Positions 38,501-49,361 of a DNA stretch of 64,000 nucleotides are shown here, piece after piece. Source of the stretch: Tulasnella sp. 424 (Eukaryota > Basidiomycota > Agaricomycetes > Cantharellales > Tulasnellaceae); NCBI GenBank assembly GCA_019633425.1, contig WSUB01000030.1, forward strand, positions 248,001 to 312,000, in the 5' to 3' direction. Every line of letters begins with the position of its first letter. Positions within the stretch are counted from its first letter, which is position 1. The notes under the pieces were generated by a model that searched no databases, was not told where the DNA came from, and saw only the letters and a list, made by a program, of their open reading frames with translations. Made by a program: the position numbers and the translations under genes.

Positions 38501-39489
38501 AGGGATTCGAAGGATTCGGAAGCGGAGATAGCGACGGCGGAAACGAGACCTTGAGAGTGGCCTGTCGCGCCTGCGAGACGAGAACGGAATTCGCCTGGGG
38601 TGAGGTTGGCGATGCGGACGGTGACGAGATATTGGACTAGCTGGGTGAGGCCGATGAGAGGGAGGGAAAGAGGGATGGAGACGAAATAATCTAGGGGAGG
38701 GCGTTCTACGGAGCCGTCGAGCCAAGAGATGACGTCCAAACCATGTGGGTAGTACGCGTGTCCAGCCAGATCAGCCTGTTCGGCGAGAGGAATGAGGACG
38801 TCCTTGGTGACTTTGGTGATGATATCGGAGACGTATGGTTTGTAAATGTCGTAAAGACCTTGGAGTTCGTCGAAATAGACCTCATTGGTGCCCTGGCCGC
38901 CAAAGATTGCAAAGACGGAAGCTTCGCCCTTGGCAGCGGCTGCAAAGAGGGCAGGAGAGGTGGGTCGAGGAACTTGTGCGGCTGGGATGGAGGCCTCGAG
39001 GGTGGAAAGGCCGAGGTAATAGGAAGTGAGGACTTTTTTACGGAGGTCGGCGTCAAAAGTCGCGGTGAGGTTATGGATTTCGGTGTTGTTTGAAGTGAGG
39101 AAAGTCGTGGTGAAATATTGCAAGGAAGCCTTCAATACCGCGATGTGCGCGTCGCTGGCCGAGATGTTTTGTGCAGTGTGGCCGATGAATGATGTGAGGA
39201 GCTCTATGGTGGGTTCGACAGAGGTCGAGGTGCCCTCTTGGACGGTCGCGAGAGGCTCGAAGGTGTGAAGGAATTCTTCGCGTAGGACTTCGGCTGCGAT
39301 CCAGTCCTGGTATGCAGAAGAGACGGGGATCGATACCTGTAGGTAGGTGACGCGTCAAAGCGATCGATTGGGGTTGGGTGAGCAATGAGCTGGGGGTGTT
39401 TGGGGGCGAAAGACGAGACTTACCCGTGCGTCGGGTGTTTGCAAGACGAGTGGCCTGCTTGAAGCAGGGGCAGACTTTTGCTGGCTCAT
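26520..39489 (-). CDS. FAS1-FAS2: Type I fatty acid synthase, beta and alpha chains fused
   Basis: This is a cytosolic multienzyme making palmitoyl/stearoyl-CoA from acetyl-CoA, malonyl-CoA and NADPH. Domains in order: acetyltransferase (GHSQGLVSA, Ser near 38555), enoyl reductase ([24 protein letters not shown]), hot-dog dehydratase (about 34.3-36.0 kb), malonyl/palmitoyl transferase ([12 protein letters not shown], near 33619), ACP ([12 protein letters not shown], phosphopantetheine Ser near 32176), ketoreductase ([14 protein letters not shown]), ketosynthase ([31 protein letters not shown]) and C-terminal phosphopantetheinyl transferase ([15 protein letters not shown]). The yeast beta chain's end ([13 protein letters not shown]) runs on through [13 protein letters not shown] into the alpha start ([13 protein letters not shown]) without a stop or intron, so this is one reading frame. 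About 20 short introns; roughly 3,900 aa. One ACP only. A pyrimidine tract and TATA-like box lie just upstream. Fused FAS genes are known in other basidiomycetes. Confidence 0.95.
28590..28604. repeat. G15 homopolymer inside a FAS intron
   Basis: Fifteen G on the plus strand, read as C15 on the coding strand. It forms the pyrimidine tract immediately before the TAG acceptor of the intron at 28587-28648, which splits the ketosynthase active-site Cys codon. Exact length may be unreliable in an assembly. Confidence 0.9.
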
Positions 39490-41694
39490 GGGATGAAGGG
39501 GAGCAAAGGTCTATAGTCTAAGAGGGAGAGGGAGGAAGAGGGAGGGGGGGGGGTTTTTATAAAATAGCGGAAAACGCGGTCAGTCGCGAGGTGCAGACAA
39601 GATTGAGATCTTTAGCCCACGTTGTTCTAATATCACGTCAAAGAAGTGTCCGTAAAAAAAAAGATGCGCGGACTGATAATATCTAAGGTTGCGAGTGTGA
39701 TCAGTACTGAGATGGAGAGGAACACAGAGGCTGGTTGAAAACTACAAGAGCGTCGCAAGCCAGGGGCTATAAAGCGAGGAACGTCCCCAACGCAAAACGC
39801 GACTTGGGGGAATTGGAGAGTTGGCGGGAAGTACGCCGTATTGCTGTAACATCACATCTCCCCCAATCTTATCCGACTCAACCCTGCAATCTGGAGGTGA
39901 CACATATTACCTAGAATGGTACTACCAAGGGGGACGCGCGTCCCATCCCATCCCATCCCCAAATGTTGGTAAAAATTTCCCAATCACTTTACGTCGCAAT
40001 CCACCCGCAGGCGTTTCTCCTGCTCGGAAGACGTCCATGTCTTTGGGGCGGCCCATTCCGATACACCCCGCACTCCGCTCTCTTTCCCTCTCTTGCTAAA
40101 GGTGTGCGCCGGCGGAGGTGTGACGCCACACAGAATCATCTTCAGTCGTTACAGACCCATTGCCCGTCTCGGTCATCATGTTCGTTCAATGCCTACCCAA
40201 AGAATATCGTTTCGCCCTCCCCAGTGTCTCCATCGCCCCACCCGCCAACTCGTCGGGTTCCCGCAGTATTTGGGCGTCTCCCGCCCTCATGTGAGAGGAC
40301 TCCCCAATGTGGTCGAACATTGAACATTCGCCCACCGAAGCCGTCGTACATACACATGCAAAGTTGATATTATTATCGGACCGAGCTAACGACTAACGAA
40401 AGCACGCGCGTTCTTGATCAGACCAAAGTATGCACCCCTCGCGGTCAAACCTTGAGCATGTATAATTAAGCTCTGAGCAAATACACCTAAACTACCAACG
40501 CTTTTAAGGCGACCAGGCCTAGCATATATATGGTATCCTCCTCAGCTCAGAAATCGGTCCGGACAAGAGATAGGGTGAATTCTGTGGCGAGGCCTTAGGG
40601 GAGAACAATCATCCGAATGGCTCCGACCCGCTCGCTTGCCTTGGCTGCTATCCAAGGCCACTTTGACGCAACAGTCGAGGCAATTCCGCTCCACTCTTTG
40701 CGTGGGCCTAGACTTGCTCGTGGAATGTGCGCGGGATGGATGGAATTGACGGTCATCCCCTCGTCGATTCCCAGGTTTTTCGCGTAGCGAGCGAACCGTA
40801 TTGCAAATTCCCAAAGTCGAACCACTAGTCCTTATAGTAGCTACGATGGGCCTCCTGATAAGAAATTCATTCCGAGGCACGATTATTACAGCACCATCCT
40901 GTGCTGTGGTATGTCACGAGGTTTAGGTTGCCGCTGGGATGAAATGACCTTGTTCCTATCTCAGGTCAATCTTGAAGCACCATGAGGCCTCCAGTTTAGA
41001 ATGCCAAGCTTGTTACGGCCTGCTCGCGTGAAGAGGGCTTTCGGAACATGTCGAGGAGAAAAATCAAGACCACACAGCCAGCCTCAAGTCTGGAGGCGCT
41101 CGTGTTCTAGACACTTGGCTTATAACGTATTTCGTGCTCCACAAATGAGCCGACGGGGGATGGCGCACGCGATGAGAAATATTAAAATACTGCTGGAAGT
41201 TCCCGGCTTGGACTCGAGCGTCGGAGTGTCGGAGAGTGAAGGAGGAAGAACGTCGGCTGGTCACATACCTCGACGCTGGGTTCCATCCACCATACCAGGC
41301 AATTTCACCAGGGTATGAGAAACGCGATAGGTCATCGATGGACTCTGAGGCCAGACTGCATCGAGGGGTTGGATGTCGTGCAGGGAGAGGCAGAGGGAGT
41401 TGCAGGACTTGCAAGGGCCGGCGAGCGAGAGGTGTCGCAACGAGAGACGTCAAATGAAAAAGAGAGTTGGGCCTTTTTTCTATTTTGTTCGAGTGTTAGA
41501 GAGCGAACGTTGGGCGGATGGATGTGGAATGGGATTAGGTGCTGGGTGATCTCGGCTCCCTGGTCTAGACCTCTCATCCTCGACAGTATGTAAAGTAAGC
41601 ACAACTCTCACAGGACATAGCTCAAACTCTCTCATTCCCTCCATCCATCCCCCCCCCCCTCCTCCACCACTTCATCCTCGACCTCCTCGCCGTC
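39490..41694. promoter_or_regulatory. Divergent region between FAS and Hsp20-like gene
   Basis: About 2.2 kb separates the two divergent starts. The FAS side has a CT-rich leader (coding-strand view) and a TATA-like box. The plus-strand gene side also ends in a CT/C-rich leader at about 41625-41694. Open frames within (for example 39963-40367 and 41064-41453) are unsupported. The length is generous enough for upstream control elements of a highly expressed gene, but I can name none. Confidence 0.5.
39554..39561 (-). promoter_or_regulatory. TATA-like box of the FAS gene
   Basis: On the minus strand the sequence TATAAAAA sits 65-72 bases upstream of the FAS ATG. It is followed by a C10 run and then by a long CT tract running almost to the start codon. 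This spacing and order is typical of strongly expressed fungal genes. It is a motif match only. Confidence 0.4.
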
Positions 41695-42911
41695 ATGCAA
41701 GCTACTCATCATCAACAGCATCAGCATCAGCTTCAGTCAGTATTTATACAACCACCACCACCAACAGAACCCTCATTGATCGCTTTTCAACTAACACAAC
41801 CCATCGACAGCAGTTGGCAATCCTCCCAAGCACCAGCAATCCATCCAGCGCTCTCCACCCCACCAGTAGTCCTCGCAGGCGGAAAGCGGAAGCTATCAGA
41901 CGACTTTGGATCGGCATCCAACCCACGAACTTCCGCTCTCGATGCGCTCCGCGGCAAACGTCAACGTCGCTTTCGCTCTGCCGGCTCCATCTCAGACTCG
42001 GACGACGACAAAGACCCCTTCGACTCACCCCGCACGCCTGCTCTCGACGACGAAACCATGGAGTGGACCGCAGAGTCCACCTCGTCATCTTCCACTGCTT
42101 TGACCGCAGCCGGTCTAGGTCCAAATCAGGTATGCATCGCACATTTCATTCTCGAGCATGCCGAGAGCGAGCCTCGACATTTCATTGCAACCTGCGAGCT
42201 CACCTCACCTCTTATCGTTTTCTCCCCGGTCCCTCAACTTGCTCCGCCGACAACCTCGACGACAACCTCGACGACAACCTCGACGACGACCTGCTCCCAA
42301 TACGCAGTCATTACCGCCATGGCGCGCTCCATCACCCTCTCAAGCAATCCACCGCTTGGAGCTCCTCAGAGAAGCACGGCCCCCCGTAGTCACAACTTAC
42401 ACCTCATCCTTCGCACAAGCGCCTTATTCGAGAGAGCCACCCCCGTCAAAGGCCGTTCCCATGGTTCTCCACACCACGGACGACGAGTACGTCTTTACAG
42501 TCGAACTACCAGGGTACAACATCGATGTGCGTCCCTCATTCATCTCCCGCGATCCAGACTCCCACCAAAGTTGCTGACAATGTTTCCATTAGGGCATTAC
42601 CGTGTCATGCAAGCGCGGAAATGTGGTAACCGTTGTTGCAGATATATGGCATCTGCCTCGTGAATGTACGCCTCTCTGCCTCAACCTCGTAGCAGCATTT
42701 CATTAATCTTGTTGCTCGCCCTAATTTTGCAGGCTGTCACCAGTGGGACATTGCATTCGACACTGATGTCCACACCTCACAGCTCCGCGCCATGATGGAC
42801 CGCTCGTCCAACATGCTCACTCTGATCGCCAAGCGGTATCGTCGATTCGTGCCGATCGAATATCAGGTGGAGAGGAAGCCAATGCAGCAGCCGGCGGCTT
42901 TTCATTCATGA
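41695..42911 (+). CDS. Hsp20/alpha-crystallin-like protein (301 aa)
   Basis: Four exons (41695-42129, 42308-42526, 42593-42665, 42733-42911) sum to 906 nt. The N-terminal half is disordered, starting with a His/Gln-rich run and containing a KRKLSDD basic patch and an acidic Ser/Asp stretch (SDSDDDKDPFDS). A compact C-terminal domain of about 100 residues follows: VLHTTDDEYVFTVELPGYN, GITVSCKRGNVVTVVAD, CHQWDIAFDTDV and LTLIAKRYRR. This alternation of strands fits an Hsp20-like beta-sandwich. The usual I-X-I/V C-terminal anchor of small heat-shock proteins is not evident, so a classic chaperone role is uncertain. The nuclear-looking basic patch suggests a regulator or co-chaperone. The 178-nt first intron contains a 12-nt tandem repeat. 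Confidence 0.75.
42249..42287 (+). repeat. 12-nt tandem repeat in intron (about 3 copies)
   Basis: The unit GACAACCTCGAC occurs three times in a row plus a partial copy, inside the first intron of the Hsp20-like gene. The unit length is a multiple of three and all three frames are open for a stretch, so an alternative retained-intron product cannot be excluded. Confidence 0.9.
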
Positions 42912-45900
42912 CAATGGGCTGTCAAGCCGTGACGGAAGCCACTGGCCCCTTCTCTCTCCCCCAATAATGTGGTCTGGAACCTTGGCCATGTTCCTACCCC
43001 CCGTCGATTACCCAACGACCTCATATCCTTGTACGCCGGGAGCACCCTGAAGCATGTAAACCACCCTCCCCTCGAAAGACGTGCCTTCGATCCCGCCATC
43101 CACGCTACCACCCCATTTCTCCTTACACTTTACTCCACTTTACCGACTTCCGTCACACTACTCGGGTCGACTCGGCCCTATCCCTCCTGCTACTGTTATT
43201 TTGTCTCTTTTCTGTGAATTGTGTTTCTTTTTTTTCCCCTCACAATTCATGTTACGTCTTGGGCTTTTATGTCGTATGCGTTATCAAGGTCATCGGGAAC
43301 ATCCATTTGTTGTTTTCTTTTTGTTATCCCAGTTTTCTTACTTTACGCGTCGTATCGCCAATTTCATATATTGAGCCTCTTCGTTCTCTCTGCGGTCGTG
43401 ATCGTGTTCGACGGGAAGTCGGGAAGCAGGGGTGACTGGAAGGCAATATAGGAGATTAAAGGGTTTGCAGTTGGTCGAGCATGAACGGTTGATTTGTGCG
43501 TCGATCGTTGAAGGATTGGCTTTCCAAATTTCGTGAGATAGAAAGGTGCGGAAGAGGATGAGGTTGTGGGGTCGACGCAGGCCTTTTGCTCTTGTGCCTT
43601 CCTGCAGTCGTCGAATGGCGGGGTCGGTATTCCCTTAATGGGGAATCCCCGATTGATGGGAAGGCCCTCCCAGGGTGTCGGAGGTGCAGCGCGCTAGAGT
43701 GCGGGCCCTTGTCCAGCGTATCCCGAAGCGGCTACGCTATGGACCTCCAACTGAGACTGCCGTTTGAGGACAACATACTCGAAAGAAGTCGACAAGGATT
43801 AACGCGTGCGAGAGATGTCGGATCCCTTGGAAGGTCAGCTCAGGGATGCAACTCGTTGTCCCAAAGCCTCTTTGGATCCCTCCCACACCCCAAAACACCA
43901 ATGGATTCACTCGGAGAAACTGGGACAACTACCACTTTGATCCAAGCTTTATGCATAAAAGGTATAAGATATGCGAGAGACGGAAAAGTATCGGACGTTG
44001 ATGCAGACAGTGCAGGCGGGTTAACAGTGCACTCTGTAATGAGCGGACGGCCGGAGTCAATGTGTGCCCCGCCGCCCGTCGATACCCTTATGTATTTCAA
44101 CATCATCAATTTCAAATACATCTCGCTAGTGCCACGTCCACCTTGTCCTCTTGCAGATTGCCCATAATCCTTCCAGACGACGACCAGCCAATCTGCCCTC
44201 ATCGGAGTTGGCTTCCAACGCTCGCAGCTCGTCATGACTCACTGATCTTTTCGGATAGGCATGTTGTTTTTCTCGCATGGCTGCCACCAGACATCCAACA
44301 CACGGCGACGGCAAGCCAATCAGCAGCCATCTCAAGTCCAAACGGCAGGGGGTAAGTCACCATGGCAAGGGGCGTAAAGAGGAGCTTGATAGTGGTCGTC
44401 AGCTCGCCTGTAGCTGGATTACGATGAGCAGATGAGGGCAGAGAGGGATCTGGCATGGCAGATGGCGTCCAAGAGGCGAAAGGGCACTCACCATGAACGG
44501 ACGGGGCCACCGCTCGGACGACAAGGCCACTGTGGGGTCTAACGCTGCTAACCGAAGCGTCAAGAGAGCGTTTGCGTGTGCAGCTGATAACGGACTGCAG
44601 GTATGCTGTTTGTCGTGCCAGAAACGATGACGATAGAGCTAGACCGACGCACTCGCTCCGAGCCGAGGCATAGATGGTCTGTTGAGCTAGTTGCTAATGG
44701 GATAGATTGTGTACTTTGGACTCTATTCATGATACTTTCAATTCATAGACATGGATTAGACCAAGGTGAATTCGGTCCTGGACCGGGGCGAGAGAGGCGT
44801 GTGCATAAGAAGGGCGTTGACACCCCCAGCCGCACCTACCTTTGGCCTCCACCAAGACCATCCCGCCAGCCCATCTCCCTATCCATTAACGTCTATGCCA
44901 GTGCGCCCGTGAGCGCAGATGCTTTGCGTATGCCCGAGTGCAGAACGGGAGCAATGGGCGAGTATATCGCGGATCCAAACGCCGGGTCCAAAGAACCTGC
45001 GAAGGCAGTTTGCCAGGCTCGCTTCCCTCATTCCCATCCAGTTACGGCGGCAATGTTTATCGTGGTGGCGATGAGGAGTCGCTCGAGTCTGAAAACGAAG
45101 AGGGATATTCTGATTGCTGCAGACGGATGACTTGGACTGGGGATGGGATTCGTATTCGAGTGAGGGGATGCTGGATGCTTCATGTCGGAATGGGAGAGAG
45201 GCGGTCGGGGAAGCTTGGGCGGGAGTGGAAGGCGGGGTGCATCGCTCCATCGGGCAAGGGTTATCTGGTGACTGTGGTGCAGTGAAACAGGCATGCCCCA
45301 GATGTTATGGCAAGATTCCGACGCTGGCGGGGGAGCAGAGTAGGACGGGGGTTGCTTCATTCAAACTCTACAAGGAGAACAAATCCTTGCATTCCTCCTC
45401 CTCCATCTTCTTTCCACCACCACCACACACCGCCTCGTCAGTCTCAACCCCATCCCGGATTCCACACATCCGCCCCTCCGCTTCACCGCCCTCAGCTGAC
45501 CTCGTCTCTCGCGTTTCACAAGGGTAAGTGGTCGGGATGAATCAATTTTGCTCGCCTAACATCATCCCCCCTTGCTTCCGTCATTGCCTAATTCCTTCCG
45601 CCCGCATCAATCAAAAGAAAAACTTATCCCTCGTCTACAGGTCCAACATCCGAACAGCGGAGAGGAGAGGAACAGATCGGCACGGTGCATATATTCGTCG
45701 GTAAGCGTCGCATCACGAGCTGTTTAGGGGGGAGTGCACCCTCACTTGCTAATATCAAGCTCCGTCACTGCAAGAGACGACGAGGACCCGAGAAGAAGGA
45801 GAGGTGAGTCCCTTGGTTAGAGCTCTAGGGTTCGTGGGTGGCTGTTTCCTGCTTCCTTCTGTTTGGGAACCCTTTTGCGTCGACCGAGTGGAATTGGAAC

Positions 45901-46077
45901 CCAGCCAGCTTACCCGAGGCGAGGGGGTGCCACTTGCCATCCACCACACAACGTTTGGAACGGAGTTGAAATGATCACTGACCTTCTACCCTCTTTTTTT
46001 TCGTTCCTTCCCAGATCCCCATCGCCCACGTCCACCACCATCATCGAAAAAAAAAAAGAGAATAAAGGCTTTGTCTC
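42912..46077. other. Long gene-poor interval (3.2 kb)
   Basis: No recognisable gene between two plus-strand genes. Frames of 193 codons at 43586-44167, 175 at 44603-45130 and 131 at 43840-44235 (-) lack any domain, compositional bias or splice context. The part just before 46078 is CT-rich with an A9-11 run (about 46050-46060), plausibly the leader of the Myb-like gene, which may contain leader introns. Confidence 0.5.
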
Positions 46078-47751
46078 ATGTCACAGTACGATCCACTCTT
46101 GCCATCTTTTCAGAGATCTCTACCAACCCTCTCCCACCCCGCTTCATCATCTGCTAGAACTACTCCCCCAGCGGCCCCTTCCCCGTCGCAGCTGCCTCAG
46201 CAGAATCTTCCCTCCTCTGCACGGCCCTCAGACTCTCCCTCTCATCCTCGGAATCCGGCAGCAAACCCAAGTCTTTTTGATCCTCTGCCTCTCGACTCCC
46301 CATCAACCACACAATCGTCCACCCGTCCTTCGGCATTGCCCTCACACCTCTCCTCCGAGTCACGGAGCACGAGGGCTATCACATCCGCTGACAGATCGAC
46401 GGTCCATTCGCCCACCCAGAAAGGTGCACCATGGCATCCTGGTGGGGCTCTAAACGTTAAGAACGAGGATGACGATGCATCCCTAGCTGCCCCTGGTCTA
46501 TCCCCAACTTCGCCCATCGCTGCACCCGTTCACCACGCTCAGCCTCAGCATCACTACAGCCAGCCATCTCACCATCAACCTCATCAGTACGCATATGTCC
46601 CCGAGTCCGTCCAGTTTTACAGTCAGGCAGCGCCGCCTCCGCCTCAGGGTCCGTCGGGCGCGCCTCTTTCACCACAAGGGGCATACCCGACCCAGCAGCC
46701 GTCTCATTATGCCTACCACCCCCACCAACCGCCTCCCTTTCCGCGCAATGCTCCTCAGCATCAGTATCACTACCAAGAGCAGCAACCGCAACCGCAATCT
46801 CCGTCTAGCCCTCATTCTCCTGGTGATCCGCGATGCGATTGTCGAGACTGCTCGAACGGTGCAGTGATGGGGTCTCAGCCGTTCTCAGCCCAAGGCATGG
46901 AATTCGCTAACAGAGCGACACAACCTTACCAATGGTCCCCGCCGTCTCACAATCCTTCAATGGGGTCTGATACGTTGGCGGGGCCCAATTGGATGGAGCA
47001 GCCACTCCATCGACCCCGCGAACCAAGCATCAGTGATAGGCAGACCGGATGGCACGAACCCCAAGGAATGATAGGGCCGTCCTCGGCTCCTCTACGCCCT
47101 CAGCATGTCGGCGTGCCAGGCATGTCTTCTCAGGCCTATTCAGGAGAAAGAGCCTCGTACTCTGGCGACGTGCCACGATGGCCCAATTCTCAATTCGGCT
47201 ACAGCGCACACCCAACACATATGGTATGCATTCACTGAATATTCATGTTCCAAGGAATACTCTAAATTCGTTTCTCATTTCAAGTATCCCGGCCCATATC
47301 CACCACCTGGCCCCGGTCCATCTTCGACGTCCATGTCGCCCACGGGGTCGAGCGTGTCTTGGGCCGTTCCACAGGATCCTTCTTCTCCTGATGGACCTCC
47401 GTCTCCTTCGGAGCACAAGTCGGACAAACCAGTCAAACATAAAAGTCGCAAGACTTGGACAGAAGTGGAATGGAAAAAGCTCACTGACTTGGCAGAACGC
47501 AGCAGAGGAGGAGATCCCAACGCCGATATCGACTGGGACTACGTTACTGCTGGCTTTGGCGGACGTCGTTGTCGGTATGTGTCCTGTTTTTGTCAGTCAC
47601 TCGGGGCAATTGAAGCTCGGGCTGAAACTGGGGTTCCATCTTCGAAAGGCAGGGCATTCTGACCGTGGCCGCCAAACGAGGCCTCAAGGTTTCAACTCGC
47701 GAAGCCAGGACCATAGGAAAACGTGCTCGTTCCGCCGAGGAGGGCGACTGA
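46078..47751 (+). CDS. Myb/SANT-like domain protein, Pro/Gln/His-rich (512 aa)
   Basis: Three exons separated by introns of 61 nt and 74 nt sum to 513 codons. An in-frame TAA lies 15 bases before the ATG, so this start is the first possible. About 420 residues are disordered and rich in Ser, Pro, Gln and His (QPQHHYSQPSHHQPHQY), with a CDCRDC pair of uncertain meaning. The C-terminal 90 residues hold a Myb/SANT-like helix-turn-helix: KSRKTWTEVEWKKLTDLAE, with the second and third helices across DWDYVTAGFGGRRCRQGIL, then TVAAKRGLK and a basic tail. A nuclear, DNA- or chromatin-binding role is likely. The low-complexity region resembles activation domains. No close named homologue comes to mind. 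Confidence 0.78.
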
Positions 47752-49361
47752 TGCATGAGTTCTGGTCTCTCTCATCAACTCCGACTCGTTCATCGTTGGT
47801 TCCTTGGGTTTATGTTTCCTCTTTTGATACAACTTCTCTCTTGAATACCCGATATTATGTGTATCACGGGTGGCACGAGCTAACTGTCTTGGTTATGTAT
47901 GGAGAGTTTGATCGGTTCACTAATATCTGGTGTAGCACTATGAATGTTCCAGTGTTTTTTTTTTCCCCTTTCCCCCCCACCCCCGGTGTCAGATTGGCTT
48001 CGATCTCACTGGCAACCGCGCGTCTTCTCTGAGATTTGACACAAGTTTATCACTCATAGCTGTGATGATGGATTGCGATGTCGGGGGTTTGGTTGCGACG
48101 ATCAAAGGTCGGGTCCTGGTTTTTACCTCAAAAGGAGTGCAGCGTGCCAGGGAAATGGCGCCATCCCCAGCCGACGGCCCTTTAACCCAAATCAGATGTC
48201 CCTGCTCTGTGTTTGCCTCATCCTAGGAACCCAAAAGAAGCGGTGCTCGAAGGGGGTCGTGCATGGGAGCAAAACCTTGGGGAAAAGGCTGCCAAGCTAT
48301 CGCCGATGTCATTTGCGGATCGCCTAACAGGAATCCGCATGTCGTAGAAGATTTATCGTTGAGCGTCGAGTCGTGGCAACCCATGCATGTATCATGGTTT
48401 CCCAAGGGTGTCGAACTGATCTCTCTGGATTTCGTTGGGGAAATCGTCTGAGTTGGAAAAAAAAAAGGAGGTTTGGGTAGGGAAACACGAGGATGGGATT
48501 CTCGTGGATGCTTTCTCATCTCAATTCGGAGGGTAGGAAGACAGGAAGGGCGGATTGATTGCATTTCTTTTTCTTTTTCTTTCTTTTTCTCGCCAACCTC
48601 GGCCAGAAGCATTATCTGAAACACGTGCAGTTCATATCATCAATTTATGGCATAATGGGATGACCTCGTGCGCACCCGTCGCTCTCCTCGCCCCCCGGTC
48701 AAGGGGAACAAACTCTTGGTATGGACTGACGAGGGATGCAAAGGTGGGTGCAGCGGTGCGAGTGAGAGTGCAGCGCCGTGTGCGTCGCGGTGGGAAAACG
48801 GAGGGCAGAAAGAAATAAGGTGTAGCTCAGGGAAAAAGAAAGCGTTGGGTTATTCCGGCAACTCAGCGTTAAGATGCCGAGTCGGCTGTGACATATCGAG
48901 TAATGCACTACCCACAATTCGTGACTTGGCTATTCCCTAAATAGTCACCGCTCCTTAGCACCAAAGCATGTGTACACTCCTATGATACGGCTGTAATCAT
49001 GTCAGAAGACCCCTTTCTTTGCGTTCTTTCATCTTGTTACAGACCGTTTGGGGGGGGGGGGGGAATGACGTACCGATCCAACTTGGGGCCTACATACAGC
49101 GTGAGCATCTCGCGTGTGCTTCGACTCTGCTCGTAGACGGCCTTAACCAGTCCACGAGGGCGATGTTGAATGGGAGGTGATTTCTGCGGTGGCGATCTTC
49201 TCGCACTCCGGATTTAAGCGGTGCTTCTCCTCCGGCGGCCGCTTCTCGCATTTTGGACCGAATTTACGCGAATATCCAGTCCCCACCGATCGAGCTGGCC
49301 GCCAAGTATCCTTACTATCCACCTCCAAAGCCACAGGTCCTTGCAACAGTGCTGTAAAACG
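47752..49361. other. Intergenic, 1.6 kb; contains a G14 run
   Basis: This holds the 3' flank of the Myb-like gene and the upstream region of the aminopeptidase. T-rich and CTTTTT-type stretches lie near 47955-47990 and 48566-48595. A frame continues upstream of the aminopeptidase ATG to about 49221 without another ATG, so an extra 5' exon is possible. No separate gene is seen. Confidence 0.45.
49050..49063. repeat. G14 homopolymer
   Basis: Fourteen consecutive G in the intergenic region about 300 bases upstream of the aminopeptidase start. Length in the living genome may differ; such runs are prone to sequencing error. Confidence 0.9.

Noticed and set aside
26520..39489. Two separate genes FAS1 and FAS2 in tandem
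   Set aside because: No stop codon, start context or intergenic gap exists between the two halves; the reading frame crosses the junction within one exon.
42249..42287. CRISPR-like or minisatellite array
   Set aside because: Only about three 12-nt copies, no spacers, inside a spliceosomal intron.
43586..44167. 193-codon plus-strand frame
   Set aside because: Random-looking residue mix, no splice partner and no known motif; overlapped by an equally open minus-strand frame.
44603..45130. 175-codon plus-strand frame
   Set aside because: No recognisable feature and the sequence is not joined to neighbours by credible introns.
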